Counted from the stretch's first letter, positions 1-7,237 are shown. The stretch: DNA of 11,844 nucleotides from JAIRLS01 sp031551455 (GCA_031551455.1 JAVBNP010000017.1:1-11844); one strand, 5' to 3'. Notes: generated by a model not told the origin, from the letters alone. Numbers and translations: made by a program.

Positions 1-243
1 ATCGGTTGCGTCAGTCGCGGAGAGACGCCGCACTTTACGTATATTTGTCAAGGTGTTACGGCAGGATTGACACAGGTATCCATAGACTTTGAAATTCCGG
101 TCATATTCGGCGTTCTGACAACCGACAATTTTGAACAAGCACTTGATCGCGCCGGCGGAAAACACGGAAATAAAGGTGTGGAAGCTGCGGTTACGGCCAT
201 CAAAATGGTGGCGCTCAAACGCGATTTTCAACAAAACGGATAA
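1..243 (+). CDS. ribH: 6,7-dimethyl-8-ribityllumazine synthase, C-terminal part (5' end outside window)
   Basis: Lumazine synthase makes 6,7-dimethyl-8-ribityllumazine, the penultimate step of riboflavin synthesis, in the cytoplasm. The frame is open from base 1 to a TAA at 241-243 and gives the last 80 residues. The fragment opens with the substrate-loop segment GCVSRGETPHFTYICQGV, which includes the catalytic-type His (fragment residue 11). It continues through GVLTTDNFEQALDRAGGK and HGNKG, the phosphate-binding and C-terminal helical region typical of Bacteroidota RibH, and ends ...ALKRDFQQNG. About half of the usual roughly 155-160 residues lie upstream of the window. Nothing suggests damage. 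The downstream gene is unrelated and more than 300 bp away, so this is probably the end of a transcription unit, although I see no convincing terminator. Confidence 0.95.
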   Translation: MGCVSRGETPHFTYICQGVTAGLTQVSIDFEIPVIFGVLTTDNFEQALDRAGGKHGNKGVEAAVTAIKMVALKRDFQQNG

Positions 244-548
244 ATTTCGAAGCTCGGTGATTTGCTCGACGAAGCAACACCGCTCCGACTTCAAACGGGA
301 TTTTGCCCGCATATATCGGCATTTACTTTTTGTATCCGTAAAATAAACAAAATCGGAGATTTTTCATTCGATATGCGGTATTTTTGTATCTTTGTAATGT
401 CTGTCATGATCAAAATACGATATCGAATAACGTTCCGGGATATGTTCTTACCGAAATAATCCCGTCGAAAATACGTTCGATAAATTTGTTTTACGCAAGG
501 ACAAGAACGGTACCTTCACCGAATCATGTCCGTCAAAACGATCGGAAT
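244..548. other. 305-bp non-coding gap between ribH and the sialidase-like gene
   Basis: No convincing gene is present; the short open frames here have unnatural composition and no family features. The left third contains a weak 4-bp CGGG/CCCG stem (296-309) without a T-tract. The centre carries two abutting TAnnTTTG boxes. The right half (about 400-548) would be a long 5' leader of the sialidase-like gene if those boxes are used. It contains an 8-bp palindrome CGATATCG (418-425) and two similar stretches beginning AAAATACG (about 412 and 469), whose role I cannot assign. Confidence 0.6.
379..394 (+). promoter_or_regulatory. Tandem Bacteroidota-type -7 boxes upstream of the sialidase-like gene
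   Basis: TATTTTTG (379-386) is followed directly by TATCTTTG (387-394). Both fit the Bacteroidota -7 consensus TAnnTTTG recognised by the primary sigma factor. No clear TTTG is found at the -33 position for either. Transcription would start near 394-402 and leave a leader of about 150 nt before the start codon at 549. The match is by eye only. Confidence 0.4.
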
Positions 549-1739
549 ATGAAAATCAAACGAACATGTAAGTCATTTATTTCGGGATTTGTTGTTTTAT
601 TTTGTTCCCTGCCGATCCTTGCCGATTCCGGAAATACCGGTTCCGGACCGACAAAGGTTCGCAAAGTGAAGGATGTTATTATTTATGAAGATACACTGTT
701 TTATTCGGCTTTCCCTTCCGTGGTTAAACGGCCGAACGGAGAGTTGTTGACGGCTTTTCGGCGTGCGCCGAATCGGAGAGCGTTGGGCGAAAACAGGGTT
801 ACGCATTCCGATCCGAACAGTTATTTGGTCATGGTTCGTTCGACCGATGGAGAAAAATGGACCAAAGAGCCGGATTTTATTTTTGCACATCCGTTCGGCG
901 GTTCGCAAGATCCGTGCTTGTTGCAATTGCGCGACGGAACATTGTTGTGCACCTCGTACGGATGGTCGTTTATACAACCGGCCGGAGTAGAAAAGCTTAA
1001 AAAGCCCGTATTTGTGGTATCCGGAGCCGCTTTTTTGGGCGGGTACGTGTTACGTTCGACCGATGGCGGAAAAACATGGCAAGGTCCGTTTCTGCCGCCG
1101 CACGTGAGCGCTGAGGTAAATCTTACTCCGTTCGGAACTCCGATTCCCGCATATAACAGAGGTGCTTTGTATGAAGGAAAAAGCGGCCGTATTTATTGGA
1201 CGGTAGCGGCGTCCGATTCCGAATCGTCGCGAAAAACATCCGTATATTTGCTGACTTCCGATGACAAAGGATTGACTTGGAATTATTCGAGCCAAGTGGC
1301 AGCGGACGAAAAAGCATCGTTCAACGAAACGTCGGTATATGAAACGCCGAAAGGAGACATTGTCGCTTTTCTTCGGACAGCCGAAATGGACGATTTGGCT
1401 TGCATCTCCCGTTCTTCGGACGGCGGAAAAACGTTTACGTGGAAATCGATGGGTTTTCAAGGACATCCGTTGAATGCGTTGCGATTGCCGGATAATCGGG
1501 TATTGTTGACATACGGATATCGCCACGTGCCGTTCGGTATCAGAGCGCGCATATTGAATGCCGAATGCACCGATTTCGAAACATCGGAGGAATTTATTTT
1601 ACGCGATGACGGCGGCACCGGAGATATCGGGTACACATGGCCCGTTTTGTTGGATAAAAACAGAGTGTTGGTTGTTTATTATTTTAACAAAAACAACGGA
1701 ATAAGGCATATTGCGGGCACCATCATCGAAATTAAGTAA
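549..1739 (+). CDS. Secreted Asp-box (BNR) sialidase-like protein
   Basis: A six-bladed propeller protein of the sialidase/Asp-box superfamily, 396 aa, probably exported to the periplasm or surface to act on a glycan. I chose the ATG at 549 because it opens a good signal peptide: MKIKRT, then a hydrophobic core to about residue 25 (SLPILA). The open frame starts at 384, but its first 55 codons look non-coding. Four Asp boxes are visible: STDGEKW (98-104), STDGGKTW (170-177), SDDKGLTW (237-244) and SSDGGKTF (289-296). Arginines at FRRAP (71-72), AFLRT (276) and GYR (324), with the Glu of FNETSVYE (260), are candidates for the sialidase Arg triad and its neighbours. The substrate is unproven: many proteins of this shape are not sialidases, and no sialic-acid transport or catabolism gene is nearby. 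The next gene, 82 bp downstream, is a secreted DUF1080 protein, so the two are likely co-transcribed. Confidence 0.85.
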   Translation: MKIKRTCKSFISGFVVLFCSLPILADSGNTGSGPTKVRKVKDVIIYEDTLFYSAFPSVVKRPNGELLTAFRRAPNRRALGENRVTHSDPNSYLVMVRSTDGEKWTKEPDFIFAHPFGGSQDPCLLQLRDGTLLCTSYGWSFIQPAGVEKLKKPVFVVSGAAFLGGYVLRSTDGGKTWQGPFLPPHVSAEVNLTPFGTPIPAYNRGALYEGKSGRIYWTVAASDSESSRKTSVYLLTSDDKGLTWNYSSQVAADEKASFNETSVYETPKGDIVAFLRTAEMDDLACISRSSDGGKTFTWKSMGFQGHPLNALRLPDNRVLLTYGYRHVPFGIRARILNAECTDFETSEEFILRDDGGTGDIGYTWPVLLDKNRVLVVYYFNKNNGIRHIAGTIIEIK

Positions 1740-1821
1740 TATAAAAGCCGTTTTTCCGTTCAAAAAGTTATGTAACGTTAATTCTCAATAAATCGATATC
1801 AAACAATAAAAATCATTCGAT

Positions 1822-2565
1822 ATGAAAAATTATGCCATTTGTCTGTTTCTTTTGTGTTTTGCGATAAAAATAACGGCCCAGGATTTTAAATGGAAATCCG
1901 AATATACCGAAAGTTGGAACAATGAACCGGTCGCAGTTGTTCCGGGTGAGGGAACCAAACCGCCTTCGGATGCATTAATCCTGTTTGACGGTAAGAATTT
2001 TTCCGAATGGGTAGGCAAGGACGGAGCAGAACCGAAATGGAAATTGGAAAATAACGCCATGACGGTTGTGGGTGGTACCGGACCGATTCAAACCAAACGG
2101 GCTTTCGGAAGTTGTCAATTGCATATCGAATGGCGTTCTCCCGCCGAAGTCGATCCGAAAAAAACGGGACAAAGCCGCGGAAACAGCGGTATTTTTCTGC
2201 AGAACTATTACGAAATTCAAGTGCTCGACAGTTATCAAAATAAAACCTATACCAACGGTCAAGCGGGAAGTATCTACAAACAATCGATTCCGTTGGTAAA
2301 CGTATGTCGTAAACCCGGCGAATGGCAAATGTTCGATATTATTTACACCGCACCCGAATTCGACGGGAAAGGCGAAGTCGTATCGCCCGCCCGCATTACG
2401 ATTTTGCAAAACGGAGTATTGATTCAGAACAATTACGTGCTGAAAGGAAAAACGGAAAATGTCGGATTACCTTCATACAGCACTCCGCATGCGAAATTGC
2501 CGATCATGTTGCAGGATCACGGCGATGCGGTAAGTTTCCGGAATATTTGGATCAGAGATTTGTAA
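1822..2565 (+). CDS. Secreted 3-keto-disaccharide hydrolase family (DUF1080) protein
   Basis: A 247-aa single-domain protein of the DUF1080 family, a concanavalin-like jelly roll now named 3-keto-disaccharide hydrolase and linked in Bacteroidota to cleavage of 3-keto-glycosides. The signal peptide runs from residue 1 to about 20, ending KITAQ before DFKW, a typical Bacteroidota SPase I site; there is no lipobox Cys. Family hallmarks in order are LFDGKNFSEW (54-63), LHIEWRSP (100-107), SRGNSGIFLQ (118-127), YEIQVLDSY (130-138), GSIYKQ (149-154), WQMFDIIYTAPEFD (168-181) and PIMLQDHG (227-234), followed by FRNIWIRDL at the C-terminus. All are in the expected order, so the protein looks complete and functional. 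It follows the sialidase-like gene with no promoter-like box in the 82-bp gap. No glycoside 3-dehydrogenase is visible in the window, so the source of any 3-keto substrate is unknown. Confidence 0.9.
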   Translation: MKNYAICLFLLCFAIKITAQDFKWKSEYTESWNNEPVAVVPGEGTKPPSDALILFDGKNFSEWVGKDGAEPKWKLENNAMTVVGGTGPIQTKRAFGSCQLHIEWRSPAEVDPKKTGQSRGNSGIFLQNYYEIQVLDSYQNKTYTNGQAGSIYKQSIPLVNVCRKPGEWQMFDIIYTAPEFDGKGEVVSPARITILQNGVLIQNNYVLKGKTENVGLPSYSTPHAKLPIMLQDHGDAVSFRNIWIRDL

Positions 2566-2607
2566 GAACATAAAGTAAAATAAACGATAAAGAAAATCGG
2601 TGAAAGG

Positions 2608-2638
2608 TTGCGAGTTATCGGAACTTTCCGACTCGCAA
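2608..2638 (+). repeat. Hairpin between the DUF1080 gene and the sigma-54 regulator
   Basis: TTGCGAGT (2608-2615) pairs perfectly with ACTCGCAA (2631-2638). The interior can add CGGA/TCCG around a 4-nt loop, leaving a TAT bulge on the left. There is no T-tract after it, so a simple intrinsic terminator is doubtful. It is followed by AGTAACCCGTAACCGT (2641-2656), which resembles the hairpin arm and may be a degenerate short repeat. It could be an attenuating or processing hairpin, a weak terminator, or the edge of a dispersed repeat. Confidence 0.5.
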
Positions 2639-2662
2639 TCAGTAACCCGTAACCGTTGATGT

Positions 2663-3832
2663 ATGGCAAAAATATTGGTTATCGACGATGAGCGCAGCAT
2701 TCGAAACACGTTGAAGGAAGTATTGGAATACGAGAATCACGAGATAGATACGGCCCCGGATGGTCCCGAAGGCCTCGAAATGTTCGGAAAGGGAAAATAC
2801 GAATTAGTGTTGTGCGACATTAAAATGCCGAACATGGACGGTATAGAGGTGCTCGAGAAGTTACTCGAGCTGCCCGGTGACGCCCCCGTCGTGATGATTT
2901 CGGGACACGGAAACATCGATACGGCCGTGGAAGCCATCAAAAAAGGTGCGTTCGATTTTATTGAAAAACCGTTGGACCTCAATCGATTGTTGATTACCAT
3001 TCGGAATGCGCTCGAACGTAAGGATTTGGTTACGGAAACCAAGGTACTCAAACGTCGCGTTAATAAAACGTACGAAATCGTAGGGCAATCGCCGGCCATT
3101 CGGAACGTCATTGAGATGATCGAACGAGTTGCCCCGACGGATGCTCGTGTGTTGATCACCGGAAGTAACGGAACGGGGAAAGAATTGGTTGCCCGCTGGT
3201 TGCACGAAAAAAGTTCGCGAGCCGGCGGTCCTTTCGTGGAAGTCAATTGCGCGGCAATTCCTTCGGAGTTGATCGAAAGCGAACTTTTCGGACACGAAAA
3301 AGGTTCGTTTACTTCGGCATATAAAGATCGGAAAGGAAAATTCGAGGCGGCCAACAAAGGAACCATTTTCCTCGATGAAATCGGCGATATGAGTTTATCG
3401 GCTCAAGCCAAGGTATTGAGAGCATTGCAAGAAAATAAAATTTCGCGTGTCGGCAGCGACAAGGAAATCAAAGTGGATGTACGTATCGTGGCGGCAACCA
3501 ATAAAGATCTCAAAGAAGCCATTGCCAAAAATCTTTTTCGCGAAGACTTGTATCACCGGTTGAGCGTCATTCTCGTTCGTGTACCGACGCTCAACGAACG
3601 ATTGGAAGATATCCCGCTGTTGGCTGAGCATTTCATCAAGCAAATTTGTACCGAATACGGGATGCCGCTTAAAGAAATTACCCAAGAAGCGATTGCCGAA
3701 TTGCAAAAAATTAATTGGACGGGTAATATTCGGGAATTCCGCAATGTCGTGGAACGGCTTATCATCTTATGCGATAAAACGATAACGGATGCGGATGTAA
3801 TTACGTTTGCGCAACCCATTTCCAAGGACTGA
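2663..3832 (+). CDS. NtrC-type sigma-54-dependent response regulator without C-terminal HTH
   Basis: A 389-aa two-component response regulator that should activate sigma-54 RNA polymerase. The receiver domain (about 1-120) carries the acidic pair D8/D9, phospho-acceptor D52 (CDIKMP), S80 and K102. The AAA+ domain (about 138-370) has Walker A GSNGTGKE (167-174), the sigma-54 contact loop GSFTSA (214-219, where the classic form is GAFTGA), Walker B GTIFLDE (233-239) and FREDLYHRL. The protein stops after ITDADVITFAQPISKD with no Fis-type helix-turn-helix. I see no HTH in another frame downstream, where the convergent ansA begins, so this is not a simple frameshift. From memory, Bacteroidota homologues of about 385-390 aa end at the same place, so the short form seems to be a lineage trait. 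No cognate histidine kinase lies in the window. The gene stands 97 bp after the DUF1080 gene; a functional link is possible but unproven. Confidence 0.93.
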   Translation: MAKILVIDDERSIRNTLKEVLEYENHEIDTAPDGPEGLEMFGKGKYELVLCDIKMPNMDGIEVLEKLLELPGDAPVVMISGHGNIDTAVEAIKKGAFDFIEKPLDLNRLLITIRNALERKDLVTETKVLKRRVNKTYEIVGQSPAIRNVIEMIERVAPTDARVLITGSNGTGKELVARWLHEKSSRAGGPFVEVNCAAIPSELIESELFGHEKGSFTSAYKDRKGKFEAANKGTIFLDEIGDMSLSAQAKVLRALQENKISRVGSDKEIKVDVRIVAATNKDLKEAIAKNLFREDLYHRLSVILVRVPTLNERLEDIPLLAEHFIKQICTEYGMPLKEITQEAIAELQKINWTGNIREFRNVVERLIILCDKTITDADVITFAQPISKD

Positions 3833-3864
3833 TTTTCGCAAACGAAGAATTACGGTTCAACCGG

Positions 3865-4905
3865 TCAATTCGTGTCTACTTCTCCGATCAGCGAACATTT
3901 CATGTGTTCCTTCACTTGGCCGATGCTTAAGTCATGTCCCAACAAGAACATCAGTTTGGTAACGGCCGCTTCGGTGGTGCTGTTGTAGCCGCTGATGACG
4001 CCTGCATCAAGTAGTCTTTTTCCTGCCGGGTAACGTTCCGGATCCACGCTTCCCGATGAGCACTGAGTAACGTTTACCATGATGATTCCGCGATCGACGG
4101 CATTTTTCACCGCTTGAAGAAACCAATTGAGGTTCGGTGCATTTCCCGTTCCGTACGTTTCCAACACAACGCCTTTCAAATTCGGAATGTCCAAAATAGC
4201 CTTAACCATATCGGGCGAAATATTCGGGAAAAGTTTCAGAATAACCACATTGGGTTCGAGCAGGTAATGAAAACGCGGCATTCGCCGAAGACGCGGTCGA
4301 ATGATGAGATGATGTTCGTATTTGATATGTACGCCCGCTTTAGCCAATATCGGATAATTAAAGGACTTGAATGCATTGAAGTTTTCCGCATTGACCTTGG
4401 TGGTGCGATTACCTCTCATCAAATCGTTTTGGAAAAAGACACATACTTCCGGAACAAACGGGAGGCCGTTAATATCCTTATCCACCGCTATCTCCAGTGC
4501 GGTAATCAAGTTTTCTTTTCCGTCGGTGCGCACCTTTCCGATGGGTAGCTGCGATCCCGTAAGAATCACGGGCTTATCCATGTTTTCCAACATAAAACTC
4601 AATGCCGAAGCGGTATAAGCCATTGTATCGGTGCCGTGTAACACCACAAATCCATCGTATCGATCATAATTGTCTTGGATGATCCGCACGATTTTTCTCC
4701 ATCCTTCCAAGTCCATATCGGACGAGTCGATGGGCGGATCGAATCCGATACTGTCGATATTGAATTTCAATTTAGTAAACTCGGGTATGTGGCTTTTCAG
4801 ATGCTCGAAATCAAAAGCCTCCAAGAGACCGGTTTCTTCATTTTCCGTCATTCCGATGGTACCGCCCGTATATATCAGAAGTACGGAAGCATTATTATCG
4901 ATCAT
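3865..4905 (-). CDS. ansA: Type I (cytosolic) L-asparaginase
   Basis: Hydrolyses L-asparagine to aspartate and ammonia. At 346 aa it has the usual type I length, and it has no signal peptide, as expected for the cytoplasmic enzyme. Key motifs are the N-terminal nucleophile segment YTGGTIGM (12-19, Thr16), HGTDTMAYTA (90-99, the second catalytic Thr92-Asp93), LTGSQLPIGKVRTDGKENL (115-133) and RGNRTTK (164-170) with the likely catalytic Lys. The C-terminal regulatory-type domain includes KGVVLETYGTGNAPN and the SSGSVDPERYPAG segment. The start ATG (complement of 4903-4905) is the only good one and lies about 29 bp after a promoter box. The gene ends 32 bp from the 3' end of the sigma-54 regulator (convergent) and is divergent from pssA. 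It appears to be monocistronic. Confidence 0.95.
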   Translation of the reverse strand: MIDNNASVLLIYTGGTIGMTENEETGLLEAFDFEHLKSHIPEFTKLKFNIDSIGFDPPIDSSDMDLEGWRKIVRIIQDNYDRYDGFVVLHGTDTMAYTASALSFMLENMDKPVILTGSQLPIGKVRTDGKENLITALEIAVDKDINGLPFVPEVCVFFQNDLMRGNRTTKVNAENFNAFKSFNYPILAKAGVHIKYEHHLIIRPRLRRMPRFHYLLEPNVVILKLFPNISPDMVKAILDIPNLKGVVLETYGTGNAPNLNWFLQAVKNAVDRGIIMVNVTQCSSGSVDPERYPAGKRLLDAGVISGYNSTTEAAVTKLMFLLGHDLSIGQVKEHMKCSLIGEVDTN

Positions 4906-4933
4906 ACATTCGGGGATGTTTTGGGATAAACGT

Positions 4934-4968
4934 CAAATATATTAAATCGGGCAACATAAAAAACAAAA
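4934..4968 (-). promoter_or_regulatory. Promoter of ansA (Bacteroidota type)
   Basis: On the minus strand the sequence reads TTTTG (complement of 4964-4968), a 22-nt spacer, then TATATTTG (complement of 4934-4941), close to the Bacteroidota -33 TTTG / -7 TAnnTTTG arrangement. Transcription would start about 20-25 nt before the ansA ATG. No Shine-Dalgarno is evident, which is normal for this phylum. Confidence 0.55.
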
Positions 4969-4974
4969 TTCTGT

Positions 4975-4982
4975 TATATTTG
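4975..4982 (+). promoter_or_regulatory. -7 box of the pssA operon
   Basis: TATATTTG matches TAnnTTTG. Its last base is the G of the in-frame GTG at 4982, so that GTG would lie upstream of the transcript and cannot be the start. The ATG at 5000 would then have a leader of roughly 10 nt. I see no good -33 TTTG upstream, so confidence is moderate. Confidence 0.5.
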
Positions 4983-4999
4983 TGGAAAATCCGATTATC

Positions 5000-5752
5000 A
5001 TGTCATTTAAAGTATCATTGTTACGCCACGTACCGAACGGCATTACGTGTTTGAATTTATTTTGCGGTTGCTTATCCATCGTCGCTTCCTTCAACGGATT
5101 ATTGACTTGGGCGGCTTATTTCATTTTTGCCGCGGCCATTTTCGATTTCTTTGATGGGTTTACCGCTCGTTGGCTTAAAGCATATTCGAGTATCGGCAAA
5201 GAATTGGATTCGTTGGCCGATATGGTCAGTTTCGGATTCGCTCCGGCAACCATTATGTACATTCTGTTGCTGCACGCAACAGCCGGACGGGGATTGCCCG
5301 TTGAGATGTTTACGTCCGGTTGGTTCATTTCGCTTGCGGCATTTTTGATTGCCGTTTTTTCGGCGCTTCGGTTGGCAAAATTTAACGTCGATACGCGACA
5401 AACCGATTCGTTTATCGGATTGCCTACCCCGGCAAACACATTGTTTATTTGCGCTCTGATTTTTATCTCGCAGGGCGGCGGCAAATTAGCCTCGTTAGTC
5501 GACAACATATACTTTTTGTTGGCCGTTACGATTGTATTTTCCTGTTTATTGGTTGCCGAACTGCCGTTGTTTTCGCTTAAATTTAAATCGTTCGATTGGA
5601 AAAAAAATAAAATTCGATACATTTTTATTGCGTTATCGGCATTGATATTGCTTATGTTCCGGTGGGCGGGATTAGCTGCGATTATTCCGATTTATGTTCT
5701 TTTATCGATTTTTACGCGAATATTATGTAACCGAAATCCCGTTTCAACGTAA
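5000..5752 (+). CDS. pssA: CDP-diacylglycerol-serine O-phosphatidyltransferase
   Basis: An inner-membrane enzyme that transfers a phosphatidyl group from CDP-diacylglycerol to L-serine, the first step towards phosphatidylethanolamine. The full CDP-alcohol phosphatidyltransferase signature is present: D49-x2-D52-G53-x2-A56-R57-x8-G66-x3-D70-x3-D74 (DFFDGFTAR...GKELDSLAD), followed by MVSFGFAPAT. The rest is a series of hydrophobic helices, with segments around residues 14-48, 80-92, 105-120, 140-155, 165-190 and 205-240. The N-terminal HVPNGITCLNLFCGCLSI is typical of Bacteroidota PssA. Its length, 250 aa, is slightly above average. The ATG at 5000 is preferred over the GTG at 4982 because a -7 box overlaps the latter. 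It leads an apparent operon with acpH (30-bp gap) and the AlkD-type gene. Confidence 0.93.
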   Translation: MSFKVSLLRHVPNGITCLNLFCGCLSIVASFNGLLTWAAYFIFAAAIFDFFDGFTARWLKAYSSIGKELDSLADMVSFGFAPATIMYILLLHATAGRGLPVEMFTSGWFISLAAFLIAVFSALRLAKFNVDTRQTDSFIGLPTPANTLFICALIFISQGGGKLASLVDNIYFLLAVTIVFSCLLVAELPLFSLKFKSFDWKKNKIRYIFIALSALILLMFRWAGLAAIIPIYVLLSIFTRILCNRNPVST

Positions 5753-5782
5753 TCAATCATATACGAAGTTTGCAGTATGTAA

Positions 5783-6385
5783 ATGAATTATCTGGCACAT
5801 ACATATTTGTCCGGAGATAATGATGACATCAAAATCGGGAATTTCCTCGGAGATTGGGTAAAAGGCAGCGATTACTTAAAATACTCCGACGATATCCGGA
5901 CGGGAATTATGTTGCACAGAAATATCGATTCATTTACCGACAATCACCCCCTCGTGAAACACGGCGCGAGTCGCTTCGTCTCGCGTTATTCCAAATATTC
6001 GGGCGTAATCATCGATATTCTGTACGACCATTTTTTGGCCTGCAATTGGAGCGATTTCAGCGATGTGTCGTTGCATGATTACGTCAACCGAATGCACAAC
6101 GTGATGTTGAACAGTTTCGAAATTCTGCCCGAACGTCTGCAAAATACGCTGCCGGGATTCATGAATGAGCGTTGGATTGAGCGTTATGCTACCATTGACG
6201 GTATTCGCGATGTACTCGATGCCATGTCCAAAAGGACATCTTTGCCGCCCGAAACGGAATTTGCCATCAGCGTGATGGAGGCTTTTTACAATGATTTTCG
6301 TTACGAGTTTTACGATTTTTTCGGACAAATTATCGAATTTGTCGAATCGAAATTTATGATTTCCATACGACGACCGGGCAGATAA
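5783..6385 (+). CDS. acpH: Acyl carrier protein phosphodiesterase (AcpH family)
   Basis: AcpH-type enzymes remove the 4'-phosphopantetheine arm from holo-ACP, giving apo-ACP and turning over the prosthetic group. At 200 aa the length is normal for the family (about 190-200). Visible motifs are the start MNYLAHTYLSG, GNFLGDWVKG (19-28), the metal-site-like LHRNIDSFTDNHP (44-56) and DILYDHFLACNW (78-89), which carry the His/Asp residues conserved in this divergent HD-like fold. It starts 30 bp after pssA and is followed 23 bp later by the AlkD-type gene, with no promoter box between, so all three are likely one transcript. Pairing with phospholipid synthesis makes functional sense because both draw on ACP-linked acyl chains. 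The family call is firm. The activity itself is inferred, since many Bacteroidota members are known only by homology. Confidence 0.88.
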   Translation: MNYLAHTYLSGDNDDIKIGNFLGDWVKGSDYLKYSDDIRTGIMLHRNIDSFTDNHPLVKHGASRFVSRYSKYSGVIIDILYDHFLACNWSDFSDVSLHDYVNRMHNVMLNSFEILPERLQNTLPGFMNERWIERYATIDGIRDVLDAMSKRTSLPPETEFAISVMEAFYNDFRYEFYDFFGQIIEFVESKFMISIRRPGR

Positions 6386-6408
6386 AATAGCGTATAAAAT
6401 TTTTGACC

Positions 6409-7095
6409 ATGAAGGGAATGAACGATATCATGCATCAACTGGAGAGGCTTCGCAATCCCGCCAACGTGGAAGGCATGAAACGATTCGGTGTTATTCCCGC
6501 CAACGGAAAAGCGTTTGGGTTATCGACGCCCGAGTTGAGAAATATTGCCAAATCGTACAAAAAGGATACAGATCTTGCCTTGAATTTGTGGGCCGAAGGT
6601 TATCACGAAACCTTGTTGTTGGCAACGCTTATTGCCGATCCGAAACAATTTGCCTCGGACCGGGCGGATGCGTGGACGCACGATTTCGGCTCGTGGGACA
6701 TTTGCGATGCGGCATGTTTTAATTTGTTCCGTTATCTCCCGTTTGCTGATGACAAAGTTTTTTTGTACGCGCCTTCGGAAAAAGAATATGTGCGGCGCAC
6801 GGCATTTTCGTTGATCGCGGGCATGTGCTTCAGCGCCAAAAAGGCTCCCGACAATCAATTTCTTGCTTATTTGCCGTTGGTGGAGCAATATGCCGATGAT
6901 GATCGCAATTTTGTGAAAAAATCGGTCAATTGGGCTTTGCGGCAAATCGGGAAAAAGAATAAAAATTTATACGAACCCGCATTATTGCTTGCGCGAAAAC
7001 TTGCCGCAGCGAACAACAAAACGGTACGTTGGATCGGAAAAGATGCCGTTCGCGAATTGGAAAATCCGAAAATCATTGCGCGAATAAAACGTTGA
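6409..7095 (+). CDS. AlkD-type DNA alkylation repair glycosylase
   Basis: A HEAT-like-repeat DNA glycosylase of the AlkD family, which excises N3- and N7-alkylated purines without flipping the base. The protein is 228 aa from the ATG at 6409. An in-frame TTG at 6403 and a second ATG at 6418 are alternatives, and family alignment would fit either ATG. The helical repeats include STPELRNIAKSYKKD (39-53) and HETLLLATLIADPK (66-79). W96 and D100 in SWDICD correspond by motif and spacing to AlkD Trp109/Asp113, and W175 in VNWALRQIGKKN corresponds to Trp187, so the catalytic cleft appears intact. The C-terminus VRWIGKDAVRELENPK is also typical. It is the last gene of the pssA-acpH operon, and its stop is 142 bp before a tRNA gene. 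No clear terminator is visible between them. Confidence 0.9.
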   Translation: MKGMNDIMHQLERLRNPANVEGMKRFGVIPANGKAFGLSTPELRNIAKSYKKDTDLALNLWAEGYHETLLLATLIADPKQFASDRADAWTHDFGSWDICDAACFNLFRYLPFADDKVFLYAPSEKEYVRRTAFSLIAGMCFSAKKAPDNQFLAYLPLVEQYADDDRNFVKKSVNWALRQIGKKNKNLYEPALLLARKLAAANNKTVRWIGKDAVRELENPKIIARIKR

Positions 7096-7218
7096 TTCGC
7101 AAATGTATCAAATGGGATTATCCGTAATGCCCGAATGATTTTGCCGTTTTGATGTAATAATAAATGTATAAATCGATCAAAAAATAGAGTCGGGTATGGC
7201 TTGTAAAAATAAATATCA

Positions 7219-7226
7219 TATCTTTG
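7219..7226 (+). promoter_or_regulatory. -7 box of the tRNA-Ala gene
   Basis: TATCTTTG matches TAnnTTTG and ends 11 bp before the mature 5' end of the tRNA, so transcription would begin close to it. A TTG at 7201-7203 is too near for the usual -33 spacing, so only the -7 element is supported. Confidence 0.55.
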
Positions 7227-7237
7227 CACCCGCAAAC

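Noticed and set aside
296..309. CGGG-ATTTTG-CCCG as a ribH terminator
   Set aside because: A 4-bp stem without a following T-tract is too weak to support.
131..459. Short open frames in the ribH downstream region (131-346, 262-459)
   Set aside because: The first overlaps ribH out of frame. Both have low-quality composition (Arg/Phe/Ile-rich, no motif) and no promoter or conserved context.
4982..4999. GTG start for pssA at 4982, adding six residues
   Set aside because: The GTG overlaps a -7 promoter box, and the conserved PssA N-terminus begins at the ATG at 5000.
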